A stretch of 34,818 bases of DNA from Candidatus Aminicenantota bacterium. Its GTDB lineage: Bacteria > Acidobacteriota > Aminicenantia > Aminicenantales > Aminicenantaceae. Numbering within the stretch: the first letter of the stretch is position 1; every line of letters starts with the position of its first letter. Below the pieces are notes generated by a model that made no database searches, was not told the DNA's origin, and saw only the letters and a program-made list of their open reading frames with translations. Made by a program: the position numbers and the translations under genes. The stretch covers positions 1 to 34,818 of the forward strand of contig JAGLWV010000054.1 of NCBI GenBank assembly GCA_023133225.1. Direction: 5' to 3'. This document shows positions 20,452 to 28,728 of the stretch, piece after piece.

Positions 20452-21024
20452 TTACCTCTTTTTTTTAAACATCTTAAGTATAAGCCATGCTCCAAAAACA
20501 AGACCTATCACCATATTTAAAATTGCCAATACTCTAACACAACCACCCAAAACAGTATCAGAATGAAGCAGGCCCAGTTTCCCAAGCAGATAATTCCAAT
20601 CGTGTATGATCTCTTCTCCACCAAAAGGCGTGACTAAAGGAAGCACCATTTTCCTTGCATCAGCCATATAAACCGCAATGCTGAAAAGATTTGTACCCAT
20701 CCAGCAGAAGGACACACAAATGGCAAAAAAATCTCTCTGCTTGTAAAACATAAAAAAAGAGATCAGGGGAACCAGACATTGAGCTATCGTTCCACCTGCC
20801 ACCACTAAAAATTTCCCAAAGGGAATAAATATCAGGTGACCGAGTTCATGGATTCCCAGGTTTAATGGTTTGAAAATGCTTTGATACATTGGGTCCCCAA
20901 GATGGCTTAAAAGAATATAGAGCAAATACAACCATAATATTAAACGTAATGGACCAAACTTATCCTCAGCCCACTCAGAGGCTTCAAGGAAAAAGCTTCT
21001 AAACCAATCTTTAATCCAGGACAA
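20452..21024 (-). CDS. Membrane protein with HELGH zinc motif (M50-like)
   Basis: 190 aa, TTG start; NLGIHELGHLIFIPFGKFLVVAGGTIAQCLVP plus several TM segments. Confidence 0.6.
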   Translation of the reverse strand: MSWIKDWFRSFFLEASEWAEDKFGPLRLILWLYLLYILLSHLGDPMYQSIFKPLNLGIHELGHLIFIPFGKFLVVAGGTIAQCLVPLISFFMFYKQRDFFAICVSFCWMGTNLFSIAVYMADARKMVLPLVTPFGGEEIIHDWNYLLGKLGLLHSDTVLGGCVRVLAILNMVIGLVFGAWLILKMFKKKR

Positions 21025-21227
21025 GGAAACCTCTTTTCGCTCTTTTTGTATTTATCATTCTAATGTCAAGGCTAACAAGTATACCTTCAATATATTCAAT
21101 TTTTTCTGGCCTGTAAACATTTGTGTATATCCAAACTTGCCCCTCTTATCTACCCCAAGTGCAAGAGAAATAAGCTAGGCTCCTTTTTTAGAAATGTCAA
21201 ATGTTGAGATGCGATCCCTTTTCGTAC

Positions 21228-23621
21228 CTATTCGTAACGGAGGGAGTCGACAGGATTGGCAGTGGCAGATTTAATGGACTGGTAGCTGATGGTGAGCAAA
21301 GCCACTACACAGGCGGCTAGACTTGACAGCAAAAATACCCACCATTGTATGGATACTCTATAAGGGAAATTCTGCAGCCATTTGTCCATCACAAAATAAG
21401 CCACCGGCCAAGCCAGGAAACATCCCAGCACCGTGAGTTTGAGGAATTCTGAATTTAAAAGCCACATAATATGAGGTATGGTAGCTCCGATGACTTTTCG
21501 GATTCCGATTTCCTTGGTACGCTGTTTAGTAGCAAAACTGGCCAGGCCAAAAAGACCGAGGCATGCGATAAATATAGCCAACAAAGTCAGGTAGAGAATC
21601 ACCTTGCCAGATTTTCTCTCCTCAGAGTACATACGATTAAAGTCCTCATCCAGAAAACGATAGTTGAACACATCCTCAGGAAAGAATTCATTGAACTTGT
21701 TTTCGATAAAGGCAATGGATTTAGGGATATCCTGGCCAGACACTTTAACCGAAACATTCCACCCGGTCACATCCTCAGGAAAAAGCCTCAACATCATCGG
21801 CGTAACAGAGTTATGTAAAGAGAGGAAATGATAGTCCTTGACTACGCCCACTACTTCTGTAAGTCCAATGTTGTTCAGTTTATAATCACCACCATACCGG
21901 ATATTTTTACCTATAGGTTCTTCCCAACCAATCTCTTTGACAGCTGCTTCATTTAATATCACAACATTGCCTTGATCAGAGCCATATTCTTTGGAAAAAG
22001 CCCGTCCCTCCACCACAGTCATTCCATAGGTTTTTAGAAAATCTTCATCGATGTAATTCACATTGATTTTCATCCAGTCTCCTTCTGTAGCCCCTTCCCA
22101 TGAAATTCGTGTCCAGTTCGTAGACGAATGCATCATATAGTCTGCTGTAGCCACATGAATCACATTTGGATTCTGTAATATCTGATTCTGAAAGATCCGA
22201 TAAGTGTCCAGGTCGGTACTGCCAGCAGGAAAAATCAGAATTTGTTCGGTATTGTATCCCAGGTCCTTATGCAAGAGATAATTCACCTGTTGCAGAATGA
22301 TCACGGTTCCGCTGATTAAAGTCACTGAGATAAAAAACTGCAGCACCACCAGTGCCTTTCGCAAAAAAACATTTCTCGATCCAGAAGAAAATGAACCTTT
22401 AAGCACATTGGCCGGTTTAAAAGAAGAGAGGACAAACGCAGGATAAATCCCCGAAAGCAAACCGACCAAAAGGGTAATAAACAGGAATCCGAGAGCAAAT
22501 GGCCAATTTTCCCAAAAGGACAAGAACAAATCTCGATTCACTATTCGGTTGAACTCATGAAGAAACATATCCATGAGGATTATTGCAAAAAGCATGGCCA
22601 TTAACGCCATAGAAATAGATTCACCCAAGAATTGGCGAATGAGAGATGTCCTTCGTGCGCCTAAGACCTTTCGCAACCCCACTTCCCGTGCTCTCTCAGC
22701 AGAACGGGCTGTAGTCAGATTCATAAAATTGATCGCGGCTATAATCAGAACAAATATCGCGATGGCAGAAAAAATATAGACATTTTTTATACTCCCGATC
22801 AAACCGAATTCGTGTTTGACATTTGCATACAGATGAATCCGTGATAGAGGCCTGAGATAGAGTTCATGACGGCTCTCCTCTCCTTGATATTTCTTGAGAG
22901 CAAACTGAATTTTTTCACTCGCTTTCTGCCACGGCTGTTCAGGATGAAGCAGGACATAAAGCGGTACCCAGTTATCATGCCATGCCTCAAAAAGATCTCT
23001 GTCCCTACCTGCAGTTATTGAAACAGAAGAAATCAAAAGATCAAAGGTGAAATGGGAATTTTGGGGAACATCCTGGATAACTCCTGTGACTTTATAATCC
23101 TGGTCATCATCAAAACGAATGGTTTTTCCCAATGGATCTTGTTCTCTAAATACTTTCTCTGCCACGGCTTGGGTTAGAACAACGGAATAGGGAGCATCTA
23201 GCGCTGTAGCCAAATCACCTTTAATCCTGGGAAACGAAAAAATCGTAAAAAAAGCACTATCAGCATAAAATACACGCTGCCTTATCTTTTGGTTATCCGC
23301 CACTGTAAGAATGAAATTGCCGCCGGGAATGACACGAGAGACAGCTTCAAATTCAGGAAAATCTGCTATCAAGGGCTTGGATAAAGCGGCAGGACAACCA
23401 GCCGAAGCCTCCTTATAGGTGTTGTGATCCAGAATCTGTTCCACCCTGCAGATTCGGTCACCATTTTCATGGAATTTGTCATAACTTAATTCATACTGGA
23501 TGTACAGAGCAATCAGCATAAACATAGCCAATCCGATGGCCAATCCTGCAATATTAATAAAGGATATGACTTTGTACCTACGGAAATTCCGTAACGCAAT
23601 TATAAGATAATTTTTAAACAT
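21228..23621 (-). CDS. FtsX/MacB-type ABC transporter permease
   Basis: 797 aa; MFKNYLIIALRNFRRYKVISFINIAGLAIGLAMF; REVGLRKVLGARRTSLIRQFLGESI; RTKEIGIRKVIGATIPHIMWLLNSEF. Confidence 0.93.
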   Translation of the reverse strand: MFKNYLIIALRNFRRYKVISFINIAGLAIGLAMFMLIALYIQYELSYDKFHENGDRICRVEQILDHNTYKEASAGCPAALSKPLIADFPEFEAVSRVIPGGNFILTVADNQKIRQRVFYADSAFFTIFSFPRIKGDLATALDAPYSVVLTQAVAEKVFREQDPLGKTIRFDDDQDYKVTGVIQDVPQNSHFTFDLLISSVSITAGRDRDLFEAWHDNWVPLYVLLHPEQPWQKASEKIQFALKKYQGEESRHELYLRPLSRIHLYANVKHEFGLIGSIKNVYIFSAIAIFVLIIAAINFMNLTTARSAERAREVGLRKVLGARRTSLIRQFLGESISMALMAMLFAIILMDMFLHEFNRIVNRDLFLSFWENWPFALGFLFITLLVGLLSGIYPAFVLSSFKPANVLKGSFSSGSRNVFLRKALVVLQFFISVTLISGTVIILQQVNYLLHKDLGYNTEQILIFPAGSTDLDTYRIFQNQILQNPNVIHVATADYMMHSSTNWTRISWEGATEGDWMKINVNYIDEDFLKTYGMTVVEGRAFSKEYGSDQGNVVILNEAAVKEIGWEEPIGKNIRYGGDYKLNNIGLTEVVGVVKDYHFLSLHNSVTPMMLRLFPEDVTGWNVSVKVSGQDIPKSIAFIENKFNEFFPEDVFNYRFLDEDFNRMYSEERKSGKVILYLTLLAIFIACLGLFGLASFATKQRTKEIGIRKVIGATIPHIMWLLNSEFLKLTVLGCFLAWPVAYFVMDKWLQNFPYRVSIQWWVFLLSSLAACVVALLTISYQSIKSATANPVDSLRYE

Positions 23622-23650
23622 TGCTAAACTCCAATATAGGGTATTTTTTA

Positions 23651-24880
23651 TCAGGTCCAGTATCCCACTAAAAACTCTTTGGGAACATCTTTGAGTCTTA
23701 CGATGTCGGTCACTTTCTTTTTAACATCGAATCCTGAGGAGCATATCACGCTGCAGGATGCACAATTGAAACATGGGACATTTGAGAGACCAACGTAATC
23801 GAGAGTTTCTCTGGCTTTTGCCGGGCTTTCATAACCATAAGCATACATATAGCTGCGCATCAGTGTTGGAATATCCAGGTTAGCCGGGCACTGAGGGATA
23901 CATTCTTCACATTGAGAACAGAATAATCCGGTTGAAGAACTGCCTTGGTTCAGTTTAAGATCGGCTTTTTCCTGTGGAGTCAGCGTGAGGTTCTCCATGA
24001 CAGATAATGCCTCATATAATTGATCGCTATTCTTAAAACTCGGTATCGCTGTATGAATATTTTCATCCTGTAGGGCCCATTTTAAAGCGGCTTTCATGTT
24101 GATCATTTTCTTTTTTTCTTTTTTATCCCAATACACACCAGCCTGGGTTTTCATGGCGGCAATCCCCATGCCTTTTCCGGCAGCATATTTAACAGCCTTC
24201 TTGATCTCTTCCCTGTTGTTCTTTCTGAAATTGTATGCAGTCAGCACAACATCAAAAATCCCGCCGTCGGTGGCTGAGCGGATTATTTCCGGCTCATTTG
24301 CATGCGTGGTAACACCAAGAAAACGAAGTTTGCCTGCTTTTTTATATTCCTTTAATATTTCCAAATAGGGCTTATGCTCAACAATTTCTTTATGCTGAAT
24401 TCCCCCGAGATAATAAATATCAATGTAATCTAGATCAAGTCTTCGGAGACTTCCTTCTATGTAATCTCTTAATGTTTTAGCCGTAATGGTATTCTTGATC
24501 TGATCTGCCTTTCTATATTGCCACATACCTATACTTGTTCCGATAACAAAAGAATCGCGGGGACGTTTCTTAAAAACTTCTCCAAACATTCTTTCGTCAT
24601 TGCCTTTACTATAATCTGCAGAGGTATCAATATGTACTATTCCGGCATCAAGCGCACTATTGGTAACATTTGTAGCATTATAAGTACCCATGCTGACAAC
24701 CGGCAACTTGATCCCTGTTTTTCCGAGTGTGCGATAGATGAATTTCCTGTCCTTTTTCTGGAGGTTAAAAGATTTTCTGTCCTTTTTTATAACAGAAGGA
24801 ACCAATATTGCTCCGGCAAGGCCTGTAAATCCATTTCTAATAAAATTTCTCCGACTTTTGTTTTGAATGTTATTGCTCAC
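23651..24880 (-). CDS. Aldo/keto reductase with C-terminal 4Fe-4S motifs and Tat-like signal
   Basis: GTG start; SRRNFIRNGFTG; AKR barrel (YRTLGKTGIKLPVVSMGTYN, IDTSADY); CSQCEECIPQCP and CFNCASCSVIC cysteine clusters. Confidence 0.92.
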   Translation of the reverse strand: MSNNIQNKSRRNFIRNGFTGLAGAILVPSVIKKDRKSFNLQKKDRKFIYRTLGKTGIKLPVVSMGTYNATNVTNSALDAGIVHIDTSADYSKGNDERMFGEVFKKRPRDSFVIGTSIGMWQYRKADQIKNTITAKTLRDYIEGSLRRLDLDYIDIYYLGGIQHKEIVEHKPYLEILKEYKKAGKLRFLGVTTHANEPEIIRSATDGGIFDVVLTAYNFRKNNREEIKKAVKYAAGKGMGIAAMKTQAGVYWDKKEKKKMINMKAALKWALQDENIHTAIPSFKNSDQLYEALSVMENLTLTPQEKADLKLNQGSSSTGLFCSQCEECIPQCPANLDIPTLMRSYMYAYGYESPAKARETLDYVGLSNVPCFNCASCSVICSSGFDVKKKVTDIVRLKDVPKEFLVGYWT

Positions 24881-25310
24881 TTTTCCTCCTTTGAAAATAT
24901 TGAAATTATGACACTATAAAAATTTCCTCTAAATACTGAATATGTTTTATCTCTTATAATTGTATTTAACTTTTAACTGCAAAAAATATACCAATTTCAT
25001 CTTAAGTGGTTTATTAAAGCTTTTAAAACACTAAATGTCCATTTCTGAACACGTTATATCCGAATTCGGACAGTATATGCCACATATTAATTGAAATACG
25101 TTAATTTTGAGCGCGATTTCTAGCCTTAGAAGGTCAATTTCGCCCCCGGCTCATTACGTTTTTGAGTACCTGGATTGACGTAGAGGGGGATATGGCCCTA
25201 AAAAGGAGGCTGGTTCATCACAATAATGGATGCTCAGTGTTTAATGATTTATAGGTTCAGATCTTTTGATAGGGGTAGGAAGAACCAGTTACCTGGTCCC
25301 TCCCCCCTCC

Positions 25311-25343
25311 GAACCGTGCATGCGGTTCTCCCGCACACGGCTC
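25311..25343 (-). ncRNA. Group II intron domain V catalytic hairpin
   Basis: GAGCCGTG/CACGGTTC and TGCGG/CCGCA stems, AGC triad in 5' strand; lies just downstream of the RT stop as expected. Confidence 0.9.
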
Positions 25344-25356
25344 TCCGGTCGGTGGT

Positions 25357-26693
25357 TCACCTCCGAGAGGATTGACAGGCTTCTACATGGGCTGTGACCA
25401 TGGAGAACAGCCCAAGTTCAGCAAAGTGAGCATTTGGCCAGCGTAGATGATCAAATCCTCGACCAACCCCTGTCCGCCTCTGACGTTTCCTCAATATGCT
25501 GCGTAGTCTCATTCTTATCCATCCGTCAAAGTAAGGAAAAGTACTTTTATGGCTGTGTTTAAAGTATTCAAACCAGCCTTTTGTCGATCGATTAATATCC
25601 CAGATGATCCTTTCCATTCTGTGGCCGTTAGTCCGCTTAGTCTTAGATCTTATTGCTTCCCTGAATTTATTAGCGCTTCTTCGACTTGGCCACCTAAGTC
25701 CTCTTTCGAAGTGGTAGCCCAGAAAGTCAAAACCTCCCGCCTGGATAGCATTGACTATTCGAGTCTTTTCTGGATGCAGTTCAAGTTCTGCTTCTCGTAT
25801 CCATCGGGTAACCCGTTCCAAGGCCTTTAGAGCTTCTTTTTCACTCCGGCTGAGTATGACAAAATCATCGGCATATCGAACCATCTCGATCCCTTTATCG
25901 GCCATGTAATAATCCAGCGGGTCAAGGTATATGTTTGACAACAAGGGACTTATTACTGCCCCTTGCGGTGTCCCTTCTTCCGGTGTCCATTGTTCGACCG
26001 TTCCCATGACTTCCTGCTTCAGATATTGCTCGATCAATGTTATTATCCTACCGTCTGAGACTTTTGTGCTTACCAGTCCTATCAACTTATCGTGTGAGAT
26101 CGTGTCAAAATAACTCTTTATGTCTGCATCAACCACCCATGTGTATCCCTGCTTGAGTAAATCGTCCACTCTTCGCAGCGCATCCTTACACCCGCGTCTC
26201 GGCCGGAATCCGTAACTCTGTTCAGCAAAATCCCTTTCAAAGATCGGTTCCAAGACCATTCGCATCGCCGTCTGCACAACCCGATCTCTAACTGTGGGTA
26301 TACCTATCGGCCGTTTCTCTCTCTTGCCTGGTTTGGTTATCCATACTCGCCTGACCGGCTGGGGACGGTATCCCCTTTCTCCAGCGCCTTAGACACGCTC
26401 GTTAGGTTCCCTTCCAGGCCCTTCTCGAACATCTGGATTGTCTGGTGGTCTGCTCCGGCTACCCCTTCTCTTGCTTTCACTTTTGTGAATGCAAGCCGGA
26501 GTACCTTCATCGAGTAGACCTTGTCAATCAAGCTGAACCATTTGCCTCCTTTCACACCTTCCTCGAGGGCCGTCAACATGCGTTCCGTCCAGACGTCCGG
26601 TTCGACCCAGGACCAACGATCCCGCATCTCTCCGACTTGCTTAGTCCCATCGGACACTGACGCCGGTATCTCTTCCTTACGTCTGTCGGTCAT
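25357..26693 (-). pseudogene. ltrA: Group II intron reverse transcriptase/maturase, frameshifted
   Basis: ORF 26337-26693 (N-terminus to SVSKALEKG) and ORF 25357-26277 (GFRPRRGC, YADDFVIL, maturase X) lie in different frames; +1 G in the run at 26372-26375 would restore EKGGYRPQPVRRVWITKPGKREKRPIGIPTVRDRVVQ. Confidence 0.9.
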
Positions 26694-27108
26694 ACATCCA
26701 CCTCCCTGCGCTCCCTTCGCTCCACCTCCATTACAAAGGCTTCATCACTACTACGGGCGCTCTGACTCCTGAACAACTCTCCTCATCGTCCAGGTCTCCC
26801 TGCTTAACGTATGCTGCCTTCCTGAGCATTCCGTCTCCAACCACCTTGCTCCTCTTCGCCGCAGCTTTAACACATCACTCTCAGCTCGACGACTCTCCTG
26901 AATCCTCAGGTCTAGACTTCGCCATGAATGAGCTGGCTCGTCGAGGATGCCCGGCCGAATCGAGTTCGTTATCCTACGGACTGCTCGTTCACCTCCAGTT
27001 GCTTCCCACCCCGCCTCACGGCGACGCAGTTACTTTCGGTTACAGGTGCGTGATGCTTCCCTGGAGAGGACTTACACCTCCCTGACATCTATACGCTCAC
27101 AGGCGCAC

Positions 27109-27216
27109 TCATTCCCGCGGAAGCGGGAATCTAGAAATATGAAAAAGTTTTACGCTGGATTGATTTGTATTGGCGTATATGTAGAAGTCCTGGATTCCCG
27201 CTTTCGCGGGAATGAC
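27109..27216. repeat. MITE/REP-like element: inverted pair of ATTCCCGC-N4-GCGGGAAT palindromes
   Basis: TCATTCCCGCGGAAGCGGGAATCTAG (27109-27134) and CTGGATTCCCGCTTTCGCGGGAATGACG (27189-27216 approx.) in inverted orientation. Confidence 0.85.
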
Positions 27217-27240
27217 GTTCTAAAAAAAAATAAAAAAAAC

Positions 27241-27287
27241 TTGACAAATTGAGGGAAGAACCTTAGTATACACTTAGGTAGTTACTA
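27241..27287 (+). promoter_or_regulatory. trmB-like gene promoter with operator-like motifs
   Basis: TTGACA (27241-27246) - N17 - TAGTAT (27264-27269); ACACTTAGGTA (27270-27280) and palindrome TAGTTACTA (27279-27287) just before ATG 27290. Confidence 0.55.
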
Positions 27288-27289
27288 AT

Positions 27290-28072
27290 ATGGAAAAAAG
27301 AGAAATTATCGAAGCCATCGAAAATTTGGGGCTCTCGTCCTATGAGGCAAAAGCCTACTTTGCCCTTCTTTCAGAATCCCCTCTGACCGGCTACAAGCTC
27401 AGCAAGAATTCCGGGGTTCCCCGCTCCCGCATTTATGAAACGATCGAAAAACTTACGGCAAAAGGTCTGGTTCTCACCCTAGAGGGAGTCACAACCCTCT
27501 TAAAACCCGTCAGCCTTGAATCATTCCTAAAGAAGAAAGAAAAAGAAAGCAAACAGAACATAAATTTTCTCAAAGAAATCCTTCCGCAGATAAAAAAACC
27601 TGTAGAGGCTCCAGGCATCTGGAACATATCGGGGAGGGATCAAATATTTGAGAATATAAACCACATCATTTCCAAGTCGAAGAGCCACATTTATCTGGTG
27701 GGCTATAATAGTGACATCCTCCTCCTTGAAGGCACGCTTTCCGAAGCTGAAAAAAGAGAGGTTTCGGTATTTGGTGTCTACAGCGGAGAGAAAATACCCA
27801 CCCTGGAAAATCTATATCCTCACCAAGGAGAGCCCAGTTCTTCCTGCAGGGATATTGCCATAAGTATCGATTCTGAGAAGGCGATTGTGGGCTACACTTT
27901 TCCTTTAGATGGTGCACGGATCGCCATAACAAAAAATCCAGGCATTATCCACGTGGCCGAAGACTACATCAAGCATGAAATATTTCTAAGCCGGTTGTTT
28001 AAAACGCTTGATAAGGTCCCTTCTGAGGAGTTGAATAAACTTTATCATGAAATTATGGGCCACATGCCATAA
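27290..28072 (+). CDS. TrmB family transcriptional regulator
   Basis: IEAIENLGLSSYEAKAYFALLSESPLTGYKLSKNSGVPRSRIYETIEKLTAKGLV is the TrmB winged helix; C-terminal effector-like domain. Confidence 0.9.
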   Translation: MEKREIIEAIENLGLSSYEAKAYFALLSESPLTGYKLSKNSGVPRSRIYETIEKLTAKGLVLTLEGVTTLLKPVSLESFLKKKEKESKQNINFLKEILPQIKKPVEAPGIWNISGRDQIFENINHIISKSKSHIYLVGYNSDILLLEGTLSEAEKREVSVFGVYSGEKIPTLENLYPHQGEPSSSCRDIAISIDSEKAIVGYTFPLDGARIAITKNPGIIHVAEDYIKHEIFLSRLFKTLDKVPSEELNKLYHEIMGHMP

Positions 28073-28154
28073 AATTTTTTATAAAAAAATGATAGTAACT
28101 ACTCTAATGAACACTATAAGAAAAAAAATAATATTTTTAAATAGGAGACATACA

Positions 28155-28331
28155 ATGAGATTTAGAGAGAAATTTTTGATTTTATTTATTGCTGTTGTGG
28201 TGACGATTTTAGGATTTAACCTGATTGCCTCAGATGCCGTCCATATGCTGCAGGAATCCAGCGCCGCCAGCCACGAATGTATCGATAGCTATCTGGTAGA
28301 ACTTGATGTTGAAATTCATCAAATTCCCTAG
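28155..28331 (+). CDS. 58-aa small secreted/membrane peptide
   Basis: SD aggag at about 28143; MRFREKFLILFIAVVVTILGFNLIASDAVHMLQESSAASHECIDSYLVELDVEIHQIP with N-terminal TM/signal. Internal start within ORF 28047-28331. Confidence 0.5.
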   Translation: MRFREKFLILFIAVVVTILGFNLIASDAVHMLQESSAASHECIDSYLVELDVEIHQIP

Positions 28332-28582
28332 CTTTCGAAAAGGATTTAAATCTTTTACTTCGATATAAATCTGTGAAGCACAGTAGGAAGAAGAGGAATG
28401 TTCAAATAAATTATTGTGTCCAATTGGATTCGCATGAAATGCAGGTTTGACTGCAAAGAGTTCGGATATCCCGCATGCCCCCTAAATGTCCCATCCGTGG
28501 GAGAGTGCAAGAGTTTTTTTTAACGAGTACACAAGCGCTGTCATTTTTCATTTCGAAAAAATCTTGGATGACCCATCCGATC

Positions 28583-28658
28583 ATCCCACCCTCTCAATCC
28601 CTCCTTGACATCTTTTTGAGTCGTGATTTATAATTCTCATGATGATTTGAGGGGTAAA
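28583..28658 (+). repeat. Dispersed promoter-bearing repeat, copy 1
   Basis: atcccaccctctcaatccctccttgacatctttttgagtcgtgatttataattctcatgatgatttgaggggtaaa; matches 33122-33197 over about 75 bp with few differences. Confidence 0.85.
28605..28634 (+). promoter_or_regulatory. Consensus sigma70 promoter TTGACA-N18-TATAAT
   Basis: TTGACA 28605-28610, TATAAT 28629-28634. Confidence 0.75.
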
Positions 28659-28728
28659 TGGGAACAAAGATGCTCGTCCAACCAACGCCCCAAAAAGAAA
28701 ATCCTTACCCCTAAAGGAGCGAACCACG

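Larger units (their letters stand above)
25269..27108 (-). mobile_element. Group II intron, about 1.84 kb, encoding an endonuclease-less RT
   Basis: 5' end (minus strand) GTGCGCCTGTGAGCG...GGTGTAAGTCCTCTCC; RT ORF; domain V GAGCCGTGTGCGGGAGAACCGCATGCACGGTTC; ends ...TCCTACCCCTAT. Confidence 0.88.

Noticed and set aside
26846-27252. Plus-strand ORFs 26846-27085 and 26947-27252
   Set aside because: They lie antisense to the structured 5' region of the group II intron and across the repeat palindromes; no SD or coding signature.
28047-28154. N-terminal extension of the 58-aa peptide (ORF start 28047)
   Set aside because: Overlaps the trmB 3' end and includes the operator-like motif; the SD and signal-like sequence support ATG 28155.
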